Of a DNA stretch of 53,390 bases, positions 1-10,396 are shown in pieces. The notes under the pieces are model-generated. The model saw only the letters and a list, made by a program, of their open reading frames with translations, did not search any database and was not told where the DNA came from. Numbering within the stretch: position 1 is the stretch's first letter; each line of letters opens with the position of its first letter. The stretch lies in contig NZ_JAEMVC010000012.1 of NCBI RefSeq assembly GCF_029215985.1, forward strand, positions 1 to 53,390. Reading direction: 5' to 3'. This DNA comes from Sulfurimonas sp. SAG-AH-194-C21 (GTDB lineage Bacteria; Campylobacterota; Campylobacteria; Campylobacterales; Sulfurimonadaceae). Made by a program: the position numbers and the translations under genes.

Positions 1-221
1 AAAAAAACACTATAGATAAGTTAAGAAAAAAAGCCCAATCATTAAATATACTTCATAATCAACTACCTTCTTTACTTCAAGGAAAAGATCTCATTACTCT
101 TGGCTTATCACCATCCAAAGAGTTTAGCCGTATTCTTTTGGCAGGGTATGAGGCACAGATGAAAGAGGAATTTAAGACAGTAGAGGAAGCGAAAATATGG
201 CTAAAAAATTATGTCTTATAG
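1..221 (+). CDS. C-terminal end of a CCA-adding type tRNA nucleotidyltransferase (partial, 5' end outside window)
   Basis: An open frame runs in from the window edge (codons starting at position 3) and ends with TAG at 219-221. It gives about 72 residues. The visible tail reads GKDLITLGLSPSKEF, then YEAQMKEEF, then EEAKIWLKNYV. This matches the C-terminal pattern of the CCA-adding enzyme / poly(A) polymerase family (GKDLxxLGxxPGKEFGxxL...A). In that family the segment lies in the helical tail that binds the tRNA body; the catalytic head would be outside the window. It converges on the minus-strand gene ending at 225, only 3 nt away. The call rests on a short stretch, so the exact subtype (CCA-adding, A-adding or CC-adding) cannot be told. 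Confidence 0.6.
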   Translation, partial: KNTIDKLRKKAQSLNILHNQLPSLLQGKDLITLGLSPSKEFSRILLAGYEAQMKEEFKTVEEAKIWLKNYVL

Positions 222-224
222 TGC

Positions 225-698
225 TTACTCTGAGAGAACATGGAGTTTGTTAGTCATATTAGACATAACCTCTATCATAGCGACACCGTTACTTATGGCA
301 TCATTAAACCTTGAGGCATATATATCTTTATGCTCTTTATCATAGTTAGTAATTATTTCTTCATAAACTTTTAAAAAGTTTTGCATTAATTCCATACTTT
401 GAATGTTTATCTTTTTATTTTTCAAGATTGTAAGTACTAAATCAAATGCTTTTTTCTTCTTAGAGTCCATATCATCACTATTGATATAACTTTTTTTACT
501 TGCAGTGTCAACTTTAGTAAGTCGCTCTAGTACAAGGTTTAACCCATCTGTAGAGACTTCTAAGTCTTTAATTTTGTTGTTTATAAAGGAGCGCATCTCT
601 GTTAGGTTCATTTTATCTATTTTAAGCACTAGTTCTTGAAGTGATGCATTCATTTTTCCATGGACTGTCTCTTGTTTTTTTAGTAAATTACCGAACAT
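225..698 (-). CDS. hypothetical coiled-coil protein, 157 aa
   Basis: I do not recognise this protein. It is 157 residues, almost wholly helical by composition, rich in Lys, Asn, Leu and Met, without Cys, signal peptide or membrane segment. The first 70 residues carry heptad-like spacing of Leu, Ile and Met that suggests a coiled coil, and the end is also helical. It starts 12 nt downstream of the GGDEF/EAL-like gene on the same strand, so the two are probably cotranscribed. A role tied to that signalling protein is an inference from position only. No enzymatic motif is visible. Confidence 0.6.
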   Translation of the reverse strand: MFGNLLKKQETVHGKMNASLQELVLKIDKMNLTEMRSFINNKIKDLEVSTDGLNLVLERLTKVDTASKKSYINSDDMDSKKKKAFDLVLTILKNKKINIQSMELMQNFLKVYEEIITNYDKEHKDIYASRFNDAISNGVAMIEVMSNMTNKLHVLSE

Positions 699-710
699 TT
701 CTACCCCTTG

Positions 711-2108
711 TTAACTCTCATAAACTGGTATTAATTCACTTAAATACTTTCCTTGTAAATACTCTATATTAAACTCTTTTGCTAAGTGTTGTGCCTCTTG
801 TGTCTCTATATTTTTTATCCAACACTTTATCTTCTTCTCCTCGGCCATTAGTCTAAAGCCATTAATTATAGCACTATTATTCTGCATTTTCTCATAGGAA
901 GAGTACTGTGCATCAAATCTAACAGCATCTATATCCAAATCCTTTAAGTACAAAAAGCTTGCATGGTAAGAACCTAACTTATCTATAGCTATCATAACCC
1001 CAATATCTTTAAGTGTTTTGATAATTGAGTTATATTTTTTAGTATGGCTGTAGTACTCATGTTCGCAGAGGATAAACATGATTTTTTTATTTGAGTTTTT
1101 TAACAACTCTTTTGTAGTTGATAAGAACTTATTGTTTCTCAGAGATGTAGGTGAAATTCCTAAAGCATACACAACTTCTGGCTCATTTGACACCTGTAAA
1201 ATTATCTCCTCAAGAACCATCAGGTCATACTCAATTGCAAGCCCTAGCTTATTGATAACTTTTGTATAATTTTTAGGATAAAGTAAATTCCCATCAGCAG
1301 ATATTAATTTAACGAAACACTCTTTAAAAGCGACACTGTCTTGCTCGAACACATCTTGAGTCATAATACTTAAAGAGCGTTTATTTATCGCATCTATGAC
1401 AAAAAATTCTAACTCATTAGGATTCATTGTATTTGGCTGTATCTCTTTTTTTAACTCTTTTCTGCGTTCTTGAAGCTCAAAAAGATTTTCAACCATATAG
1501 TCTAGTTCATGTGAATAGTTTGTATCACTTATAGCACCTGAGAGTTTTACTTCTATGTCATCTACTTTAAACTCATTAGATTTTAAACACATCAACTCTA
1601 AAACAGTTGAGTACTCATTTTTCAAGCCTTCAAAACCTATAATAAAATCTCCACCCTTTATATGTCCAAGTGGAAAATTTTCTATCTTTTGTGCTTTTAA
1701 ATAGTCAGCTACCCAGTGGGCAACTTCTTGGAGTACTTTATCACCATTCTTAATTCCATAAAGGGAATTTATATCATCCAAGTTATCAATACTGATAAGA
1801 ATTAGTGTGTACTCTTTCTCTTTTTTGAGTTTTTCTTTTATGTAGCTAAAAAGATATTCGCGGGTAAAGGTTTTACTCACATCATCAATTATCTTCACAT
1901 CAAAACCATTATAAATAAGATATAAAATAAAGTAAATACTAAAAACTAAAAGAAGAACAGCTTCAATGTAAAAAGAGCTTTGTAGTGTTTCATAGTTGTC
2001 TAAAAGAGTGTGAAAAAGAAGGGCTAAAATAAGACCAAAGATAGGCAGTCCCATTCTAAGTGCTAACCTAAAACGGTACTCTCTCTCTTTAGTTTGTGGA
2101 AGTAACAT
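711..2108 (-). CDS. membrane protein with degenerate GGDEF and EAL domains, 465 aa
   Basis: Two hydrophobic segments (about residues 17-35 and 47-66) precede a GGDEF-like domain (about 75-210) and an EAL-like domain (about 230-460). The signature GG(D/E)EF is present only as KGGDF (151-155), so the diguanylate cyclase active site is incomplete. In the EAL part the EAL triad appears as ECF in AFKECFVKL, the usual KxD step reads RFD, and the end retains IETQEAQHL and YLQGKY, which correspond to VET-EQ and QG of the family. The protein is therefore probably a catalytically inactive c-di-GMP receptor or scaffold rather than an enzyme (inference). It lies 11 nt downstream of gyrB on the same strand, an unusual operon partner for gyrase. 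Confidence 0.8.
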   Translation of the reverse strand: MLLPQTKEREYRFRLALRMGLPIFGLILALLFHTLLDNYETLQSSFYIEAVLLLVFSIYFILYLIYNGFDVKIIDDVSKTFTREYLFSYIKEKLKKEKEYTLILISIDNLDDINSLYGIKNGDKVLQEVAHWVADYLKAQKIENFPLGHIKGGDFIIGFEGLKNEYSTVLELMCLKSNEFKVDDIEVKLSGAISDTNYSHELDYMVENLFELQERRKELKKEIQPNTMNPNELEFFVIDAINKRSLSIMTQDVFEQDSVAFKECFVKLISADGNLLYPKNYTKVINKLGLAIEYDLMVLEEIILQVSNEPEVVYALGISPTSLRNNKFLSTTKELLKNSNKKIMFILCEHEYYSHTKKYNSIIKTLKDIGVMIAIDKLGSYHASFLYLKDLDIDAVRFDAQYSSYEKMQNNSAIINGFRLMAEEKKIKCWIKNIETQEAQHLAKEFNIEYLQGKYLSELIPVYES

Positions 2109-2119
2109 AAAAACGCGCT

Positions 2120-4435
<2,316 letters not shown>

Positions 4436-4524
4436 TTATAACTCCGTTTGCATAATTGAAGATATTCTATCGAAGTTTTACTAAAAATAATATTTATCTC
4501 TAAAATATAAGCTTTAATTAACTA

Positions 4525-5325
4525 TTAAAGCTGATAATTAAACTCTATACGTTGACCACCATCTACAAAATCAGTTGTCTCATTCCAGTTTCCGAAATAA
4601 CGGACATTAAAACGGGGTGCAATTTGATAACTTAAAGAGACTTCATGGGTAAACAATCCTTGCTGGTCTTCTCCGTAAGCATTTTTTACATAAGCATCAG
4701 AACCCGTAAGAGCATAAAGATAGATGGGATTGTAGTTAAGCCATATTTTTTTTGTGATTGTGATTTTTGAGTACATACCTACAGTAGCATAAGCACCAGG
4801 AACACTCAAACCACTAGGACTAGCTGTCTCTGCCCATAAAGGGTGATTATTTACATTATTTGCGACACTTAAACCAACACCTGCTAAAGGATAAAGCTGT
4901 ATGATACTAAATGCAGGCAGTGCTTGGATAACGGCATAAGAAGCTGAACCACTTTTTGTATTAAAGTCCCAAGCAATATCAACCTGACCACCAAAACCGT
5001 TTTTAGTATTGATAACAAAATTTCTAAAACGCAGGGAGTCTACAGTATTTACTTGATTATCTCTAAAGCCCAAAGTATCTCCAAGTACACCCTGAACTTC
5101 AATGATATTCATAGCCATCGTAGCAGGTTTACCTGAGTCATAAGCCTTACCAATTTTGATGTTTATACCCTTATCAGTAAAACCAATACCCGCTTGTGTA
5201 AAGACTGCAAGAGGGTCGCTCATATCTTGAATCTCTTTTGTTGAGTTATTATCAGCCGATAACAATGAAGCAGTAGCAAGTAAACTAAGTACTGTAATAA
5301 ACAATTTATTTTGCATCTTAATCAT
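4525..5325 (-). CDS. probable outer-membrane beta-barrel protein downstream of two DUF1254 genes, 266 aa
   Basis: The N-terminus (MIKMQNKLFITVLSLLATASLLSA) is a signal peptide. The rest alternates polar and hydrophobic residues, rich in Gly, Asn and aromatic residues, and ends with IEFNYQL, an outer-membrane strand with a hydrophobic final residue. I read it as a small beta-barrel and know no exact family. Its start overlaps the end of the upstream lipoprotein gene by 8 nt, so the two are translationally linked; M4 of the frame is an alternative start just past that stop. Association with the DUF1254 pair suggests one envelope system, possibly for uptake or handling of a hydrophobic or organic compound (inference). 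Confidence 0.6.
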   Translation of the reverse strand: MIKMQNKLFITVLSLLATASLLSADNNSTKEIQDMSDPLAVFTQAGIGFTDKGINIKIGKAYDSGKPATMAMNIIEVQGVLGDTLGFRDNQVNTVDSLRFRNFVINTKNGFGGQVDIAWDFNTKSGSASYAVIQALPAFSIIQLYPLAGVGLSVANNVNNHPLWAETASPSGLSVPGAYATVGMYSKITITKKIWLNYNPIYLYALTGSDAYVKNAYGEDQQGLFTHEVSLSYQIAPRFNVRYFGNWNETTDFVDGGQRIEFNYQL

Positions 5326-6853
5326 TCTTCACTTCTACAAAATCACCCGGCATCCACGACCTGTCAAACCAAGCTTCAAGTGGTCCGTAAATTCTAAGTA
5401 GAACATTATATCCCTTACCCGGCATTGTCTGAATCCAGTTTCCTTCTTTGCCTTCTGGTGCTGTAGGAGAAAAATAAACAGTAGTTGAACCATCTGCGTT
5501 TGACTTGAGTGTTGGAGATGTACTATCTACTCCACCTTTTTTCTGGTCAGTCTCTAAGATTGAACGTGTTTGGTTGTCATAAACCATAAACGACCAAAAT
5601 GCTGCTGCTGGAACATCTTTTGGAAGTGTAACTGCATAAGTTTTCGCACCATCAAGATACTCTCCATTTTCATCGTGTGCCCCTATCGCATAGGCTGAAC
5701 CTTTTGCTACCATTGGTTTTGCCATGGCTGGTGTGATTCCTGTTGCATAGTAGTGAAACATCGTTCTATCATCTAAAACAAGAGCTGCACCATCTCTAAA
5801 CTCACTACTTTCACCTGAAAATGGTGTGTACCACTGGCGTTTACCTGGATAGTAAAAAGCTTTTTCATTTCTTGGTCTAAAAGTGATAGAACGTGCAGTC
5901 GCGTTTCCGATGGCAACACCATCTGTTAAAAGTTTTTTCATTCGAGCATCAGGAGCAAATTTTTCTCCCTTTTTGATACCAATTGCCGCTAGTAAACCCG
6001 TAGTCTCAGGATTAAATATATCTTCTGGTTCATACTGCACAATATTGTCTAACTCTGTAAAGTAAGTGATATCATTTGAGTGAATAGTATTGAACTTTTT
6101 ACCAGAGGCACTTACTACTACTTGTTTTGGAGGATTTGCAGCTTGAGAAAGTGGATAGATATTAAAAGTGTTTTGAAGTCCTTTTATAGAACCTTTAATG
6201 TCGCCATCTTTCACATAAGCACGCATAAATATCCAGTTTCTATAAGTCTTAGTTCTTGCAACATTATAACCCTCAGGAATCTCACCCTTATAGTCAGGTC
6301 CAACTATGAGGTACTTCCCACCTTTTCCAGCATCAGGTCCAGTAATACCGATGTCTGTTACATGTAAAAATGAAGCATTATCAATAGCACCTAAGATAAG
6401 TGGTGGCATATCTACAATCATAGGTTCGTCTTTTACATTTATCTCAGCAAAACCGTAAGGAGTTGTAGTTTGTGCTGTGAGAAAAAGTGTGTGTGCATCC
6501 ATCAAGTTATCCATCAAGATTAGGTCACCGGGCTGTGCACCACCCTCTTTCATACCCTCAAACATTGCATAGATAGAAACAGCAGGAAGAGTGTTTAAAA
6601 AAGTCTCACTAGCGCGTGCTGTATCTAAGAAGTCATAGGATTTTTGCACAGTCTCTTTACTTGGCATACCATCTCTAAAACGCAACTCACCTAAAAGATC
6701 CGTTTGAACTCTATCAGGTGTAATCACACCACTTGGAACATTTGCTTTGTACTTTGGCTCTTTAGTTGAAGTTGATTCTTCACCACATCCACTCAGACTG
6801 AGTGTTAGTGCTGTTAGTAGTGAAAGTGTTATAGACTGATGTAAAAGTTTCAT
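5318..6853 (-). CDS. DUF1254/DUF1214 domain lipoprotein, 511 aa
   Basis: The leader ends in a lipobox (LTLSLSGC, Cys at residue 23), so the mature protein is probably anchored to a membrane in the periplasmic space. Residues about 65-200 fit DUF1254 and about 375-495 fit DUF1214, the two-domain arrangement of a large family of secreted proteins without a settled function. Recognisable segments shared with the neighbouring paralogue include FNTIHSNDITYF, IGIKKGEKFAPDARMKKLL, ARSITFRPR, and near the end WIQTMPGKGYNVLLRIYGPL with WFDRSWMPGDF. The upstream paralogue lies 19 nt away on the same strand and the downstream gene overlaps it. It is a divergent duplicate, since similarity is spread over the whole length but is far from identity. 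Confidence 0.85.
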   Translation of the reverse strand: MKLLHQSITLSLLTALTLSLSGCGEESTSTKEPKYKANVPSGVITPDRVQTDLLGELRFRDGMPSKETVQKSYDFLDTARASETFLNTLPAVSIYAMFEGMKEGGAQPGDLILMDNLMDAHTLFLTAQTTTPYGFAEINVKDEPMIVDMPPLILGAIDNASFLHVTDIGITGPDAGKGGKYLIVGPDYKGEIPEGYNVARTKTYRNWIFMRAYVKDGDIKGSIKGLQNTFNIYPLSQAANPPKQVVVSASGKKFNTIHSNDITYFTELDNIVQYEPEDIFNPETTGLLAAIGIKKGEKFAPDARMKKLLTDGVAIGNATARSITFRPRNEKAFYYPGKRQWYTPFSGESSEFRDGAALVLDDRTMFHYYATGITPAMAKPMVAKGSAYAIGAHDENGEYLDGAKTYAVTLPKDVPAAAFWSFMVYDNQTRSILETDQKKGGVDSTSPTLKSNADGSTTVYFSPTAPEGKEGNWIQTMPGKGYNVLLRIYGPLEAWFDRSWMPGDFVEVKND

Positions 6854-6872
6854 ATTTTTCCTTCATTATTTA

Positions 6873-8441
6873 TTATTTCAGTAGTTCTAAATCACCCGGC
6901 TGCCATGTTTTATCAAACCATGGAGTGAGTGGACCGTATAAACGCAGGATTAAAAACCATGCTTTGTTTGGCTCAGTCTGAATCCAGTTGTTTTCATGTC
7001 CTTTTGGAGCAGTTGGCCCAAAGTACACATCTACTGAACCATCTTTGTTGTAGTCAAGTTTGGCGATTTTGTTATTTATACTTGGGTAGAGATTGTCAGT
7101 CTGAAGCTCTGAACGTGTTTGAGGATCATATGCTGTAAGAGACCAGAAATCTTTTGCTGGAATGTTCTTTGGTAGATGAATCTTATAAGTTTTAGAACCA
7201 TATAAAATATCTCCACTTTTTTCTCTGTAAATCGCGCCATAGTTAGAACCAACACCGGGAATCTGCAACGCCATCGCTGGAGTGTTTACAGTTGCTTGGT
7301 AAAAGAAAAGTGTACGTGCATCGAGGTTACGACCTGCTTGACCTGTACCATCTAACCATCGATAATCCCCACCCACAAAAGGAGTAATCCAAAAACGATT
7401 TGGGTAGATATAGGCTTGTTTGTCACGAGGTTTAAACATGATAGAGCGAGCTGTCGCGTTTGCTACTGCTACGGACTCTGTTAAAATCTTTTTCATTCTT
7501 GCATCAGGAGCAAAAGGCTGTCCTTTTACTATACCAATAGCTGCGGCTAGTCCACGAAGTTGTGGTTCTATTAAGTCTATTGGCTCATGTTGGATAACCT
7601 CATTTAACTCTACATAAAACTCATAGTCATTTGCATGAATAGTATTAAAATCTTGTTTTGAACCTGAGATAAATTTCATCTTTTTATGATTTGCTGCTTT
7701 AGCGAGTGGATAGATTTTAAGCCCATCTCTCCACATTTTATCTGCTGCATTTGGTTTACCATCTACTAAAAATCCACGAAGAATTACCCAGTTAGTGTAT
7801 GAACGCGACTGTGCTATCCATACTTTTTTAGTTTCGCCATTTATCTTTGCAGTAGTGGAGTGGTTATCAGCAAAAGTGTTTGGTGTAGGTTTTAACTCAC
7901 CCTTGTAGTTTGGTGGTAAGATGATGTATGTTCCACCCTTTTTTCTATCAGGTCCCGGTGCACCAGTATCTACAACAAAACGAAAAAATGCATCGTTGAT
8001 AGTTCCCGGTCCTGCACCTTTTGGAATTTCTATAACCATAGGACCATTCTCTTTAAGGTCAAAAAATGAAACAGCATACACAGTATCTGTATTTCCCGTT
8101 AGAAAAAGAGGAGTAGAGTCTAAAAGTTTGTCAGTGATAAGAATCTCATTGTAATCCTCTACACCCATCGAAGCTAAACCATTCATCATACCCTGAATCG
8201 AAGTCGCTGGAATAAAGTTTAAAAAGACTTCAACGCCACGCATAAAGTCGAGGTTGTCATACATCTTTTTTATAGTTGCATCTGTTGATACACCATCGTA
8301 AAAGTTTAATGTTCCTAAACGAGTTTCTACTTTATCTGGTGTCATTACCTGCTGGGGCACTTTGATGTTAAATCCTGGAGTAAGACTACTTGCCACAAGT
8401 GAAGATACTAGTAGAAGTGATGTAAAAAGTTTTTTTTGCAT
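6873..8441 (-). CDS. DUF1254/DUF1214 domain secreted protein, 522 aa
   Basis: The first 20 residues form a cleavable signal peptide (MQKKLFTSLLLVSSLVASSL), with no lipobox Cys, so this copy is predicted soluble and periplasmic, unlike its lipoprotein paralogue. DUF1254 lies in the first 200 residues and DUF1214 near the C-terminus. Conserved segments are FNTIHANDYEFY, IGIVKGQPFAPDARMKKIL, ARSIMFKPRDKQAY, and WIQTEPNKAWFLILRLYGPL followed by WFDKTWQPGDL. It is the first gene of a three-gene block (this gene, the lipoprotein, the barrel-like protein). The block starts 60 nt beyond the end of the IS200-type transposase gene, so transcription could start in or near the IS end (inference). Function unknown. 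Confidence 0.85.
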   Translation of the reverse strand: MQKKLFTSLLLVSSLVASSLTPGFNIKVPQQVMTPDKVETRLGTLNFYDGVSTDATIKKMYDNLDFMRGVEVFLNFIPATSIQGMMNGLASMGVEDYNEILITDKLLDSTPLFLTGNTDTVYAVSFFDLKENGPMVIEIPKGAGPGTINDAFFRFVVDTGAPGPDRKKGGTYIILPPNYKGELKPTPNTFADNHSTTAKINGETKKVWIAQSRSYTNWVILRGFLVDGKPNAADKMWRDGLKIYPLAKAANHKKMKFISGSKQDFNTIHANDYEFYVELNEVIQHEPIDLIEPQLRGLAAAIGIVKGQPFAPDARMKKILTESVAVANATARSIMFKPRDKQAYIYPNRFWITPFVGGDYRWLDGTGQAGRNLDARTLFFYQATVNTPAMALQIPGVGSNYGAIYREKSGDILYGSKTYKIHLPKNIPAKDFWSLTAYDPQTRSELQTDNLYPSINNKIAKLDYNKDGSVDVYFGPTAPKGHENNWIQTEPNKAWFLILRLYGPLTPWFDKTWQPGDLELLK

Positions 8442-8461
8442 AATTTACCTTTTTAAATGAA

Positions 8462-9004
8462 CAACCCCGATGCAAGCATACGGGGTATCTCGCCAGTTGT
8501 AACTTACAAGTCTAACATTAACTGACCTGTATGAATTTTGGTATATTTCTTACCTTGATCTTTCACATAATTCCGTATAATTTCTTCGTTAGCGAACTGA
8601 CCTACAGTATTAGCATAAAATTCACTTGTCCATAAATTTCCTCCCCAAAGTTGTTTTTTTACTTCAGGGTGTTTTGCAAACACTTCTCTTGCTGTAATAC
8701 TTTTTATTATCTGTACAATTCTTGATACTGGCATCTTTGGAATGCCTTGTACTAAAAAATGTACATGATCTTCATCATTTCCAATCTCTAAAAAGCATAT
8801 TTCATATCTTTGAGATATCTCTATACAAATATTCACCAAGCTATCTTCGATACTTGTTGTGAATACTTTTCTTCTGTATTTTGCTGGAAATACTAAATGA
8901 TATAACAATAGTGTTTTGTTATGACTTTTAAATATATGTTCACTCATTACATATTGTACTGTATGGTTTCTTGAATTGTTGCCTACCGACCCAAGGGTAC
9001 GGGG
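8462..9004 (-). mobile_element. IS200-type insertion sequence with end hairpins
   Basis: A single tnpA gene (8504-8947) is flanked by two imperfect hairpins of the same design. At 8464-8486 the stem ACCCCG/CGGGGT encloses ATGC-AA-GCAT with one bulged base; on the minus strand the bulge is a T and the loop is TT. At 8986-9002 the stem CCG/CGG encloses ACCC-AA-GGGT, again with the bulged base on the same side. Bulged-T hairpins close to each end are the hallmark of IS200/IS605 elements, which transpose as single strands and have no terminal inverted repeats. Exact cleavage sites cannot be fixed by eye, so the given limits are the hairpins, not the true ends. Confidence 0.75.
8504..8947 (-). CDS. 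tnpA: IS200/IS605 family transposase (Y1 HUH tyrosine transposase)
   Basis: This is a single-strand DNA transposase of the Y1 HUH superfamily, 147 residues, the normal length. The metal-binding HUH motif is HVH (residues 61-63) in DEDHVHFLVQ. The presumed catalytic tyrosine is Y127, in IIRNYVKDQ, with the accompanying Gln four residues later. The N-terminal YHLVFPAKYRRKVF and the ITAREVF and WTSEFYANTVG segments are characteristic of the family. The frame is complete and no tnpB accompanies it, so the element looks intact and potentially active. It sits between dnaN and the DUF1254 block. Confidence 0.95.
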   Translation of the reverse strand: MSEHIFKSHNKTLLLYHLVFPAKYRRKVFTTSIEDSLVNICIEISQRYEICFLEIGNDEDHVHFLVQGIPKMPVSRIVQIIKSITAREVFAKHPEVKKQLWGGNLWTSEFYANTVGQFANEEIIRNYVKDQGKKYTKIHTGQLMLDL

Positions 9005-9171
9005 AAATCTTTTCGATTATATTTTGTTAATAATAGCTAAATAAAATAAAAGATATATGTAAAAATTTTAAAATAATAAATAGTAGATAAATGTAATACT
9101 TTTATTATTTGAATGAATATTAAGATTATTGAGGAATATAGCTTGGTAAACCCAAGCTACTTATAAAAAAA
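9005..9171. other. dnaN downstream spacer with a hairpin (possible terminator)
   Basis: Very AT-rich spacer between the IS end and dnaN. The only structure I see is a perfect 8-bp stem TAGCTTGG/CCAAGCTA at 9139-9159 with a 5-nt loop, 12 nt past the dnaN stop. On the minus strand it is followed by TATTCCTC rather than a clear T run. It may end dnaN transcription but is not a canonical intrinsic terminator. Confidence 0.4.
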
Positions 9172-10239
9172 TTAGATAACGATAGGCATAACAACTGTTT
9201 TAAAGTTATCATCACTTAATATAAAAGGTAAGTTACCCTCATTAAGTCCTATCATAAACTCAGAGTTATTTATACTTCCTAAAAAGTCTAATAAATAACG
9301 TGAGTTAATTGCTAATGAAAATGGTTCACTAAATCCTGTACTAAATCCTATCTCAGTTTTTGCTTCAATGTTATCATCACTTAAACTCTCAAATGTAATA
9401 ACTTCACCTAAAAATGTAATCTTTAAATCAGAAGAAATAGTTGTGATTTGTTTTATAGAATCAATCATTACAGCTTTTGGAAGTAAAAGAGAAGTTTTTA
9501 TCTCTTTTGGAATAATTCTAGAATACTCAGGAAACTTACCATTAATAAGTTTTGTAAAAAAAGTATACTGAGCAGAGTGTATAATTAAGTTTGTATCATC
9601 ATAATATAGTTCAATATTGTCAAAGAAAAGTTTTTGAATTTCTATAATTGCTTTTTTAGGAATGATAATACTGAGCTCACTCTGACTAGCATTTACAATA
9701 TTTACTACAGCTAAACGACGTGTGTCAGTTGAAGCGAAGTTAATACTATCCATTTTGATGTCAATTAAAGCACCATTTAGCTCAAATTTAGGATTATTAG
9801 TATCTATAGCAGGGGTAATCTTTTTAAGAGACTCAATGAGAGTATGTGACTCTATAGATATACGTGCTTTTCCTTCATAAGATGGAAACTCTGGAAAGTC
9901 ATTAAAAGAGAAAGTAGGTAGTTTAAAGTTTGAATGACCTTGAGTAATATGAAGTGTATCATTTTTTACTTCTAGGTTTATGTTTCCATCTTTAAGTATA
10001 CGAACGATATCTAAGAATTTTTTACCATTAGCAGTAATACTTCCCTCTTTTTCAATAGTTACATTATCAGTAGTTACTAAGAAACCTATCTCGTAGTCAG
10101 TAGCTTTAATAGTAAGAGTATTGTTTGAAGCATTTAAGTAAACATGAGAAGTTATCTGTGAAGTATCTTTTTTTTCAAGAAAAGGTGCTGAATGAATGAG
10201 TATATTTTCTAATACTGATTTACCAATAGTTATGATCAT
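9172..10239 (-). CDS. dnaN: DNA polymerase III beta subunit (sliding clamp)
   Basis: The beta clamp encircles DNA and tethers polymerase III and many partner proteins. At 355 residues it has the normal clamp length, with three repeated domains. Recognisable features are the N-terminal MIITIGKSVLENIL, the FPEFPSYEG region, NPKFELNGALIDI, FASTDTRRLAVV in the second domain, NGKFPEYSRIIP in the middle, and the C-terminal PFILSDDNFKTVVMPIVI, where family members end in a VMPM(R/I)L-like strand. It is 157 nt downstream of dnaA on the same strand, and the spacer between them carries origin elements. Confidence 0.97.
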   Translation of the reverse strand: MIITIGKSVLENILIHSAPFLEKKDTSQITSHVYLNASNNTLTIKATDYEIGFLVTTDNVTIEKEGSITANGKKFLDIVRILKDGNINLEVKNDTLHITQGHSNFKLPTFSFNDFPEFPSYEGKARISIESHTLIESLKKITPAIDTNNPKFELNGALIDIKMDSINFASTDTRRLAVVNIVNASQSELSIIIPKKAIIEIQKLFFDNIELYYDDTNLIIHSAQYTFFTKLINGKFPEYSRIIPKEIKTSLLLPKAVMIDSIKQITTISSDLKITFLGEVITFESLSDDNIEAKTEIGFSTGFSEPFSLAINSRYLLDFLGSINNSEFMIGLNEGNLPFILSDDNFKTVVMPIVI

Positions 10240-10242
10240 CTA

Positions 10243-10297
10243 AATTCCCTATATATTTATATAATTTTAGTAAGTAGTAGTAGGGGCATGTGAATAA
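10243..10297 (-). other. oriC: oriC unwinding module: DnaA box, GC cluster, DnaA-trio repeats and AT-rich stretch
   Basis: On the minus strand, a consensus DnaA box TTATTCACA (10297-10289) is followed after two bases by CCCC (10286-10283 region), then TACTACTAC and further TTACTAAAA. Read on the plus strand this is TAG repeated three times (10275-10283) abutting GGGG. Beyond it lies AT-only sequence (about 10248-10270) up to the dnaN start. Box, GC cluster, then 3'-GAT-5' trios leading into AT-rich DNA is the published layout of the basal origin unwinding system in Bacillus subtilis. I infer that duplex opening occurs here. Confidence 0.7.
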
Positions 10298-10396
10298 GTG
10301 AAAAACCTATTTAAATCCCTAAAACACTACTTGTTTAGACGTGATGAGTCGTTAAGAGTCTACTCACGTCTATTCACTTAAGTAATTATATCTTTT
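10298..10396. other. further DnaA-box cores and an inverted repeat in the dnaA-dnaN spacer
   Basis: Two more TTCAC cores, the core reported for Campylobacterota DnaA boxes, flank the unwinding module: GTGAA at 10298-10302 and CTATTCACT at 10370-10378. Between them AGACGTGA (10337-10344) pairs with TCACGTCT (10364-10371). The repeat could act as a hairpin at the end of the dnaA message or as a protein site in the origin. No open reading frame is present. Confidence 0.5.

Noticed and set aside
5318..8441. The two DUF1254 genes as one gene split by a frameshift
   Set aside because: Each copy has its own signal peptide and a complete DUF1254 plus DUF1214 set, so they are paralogues, not fragments.
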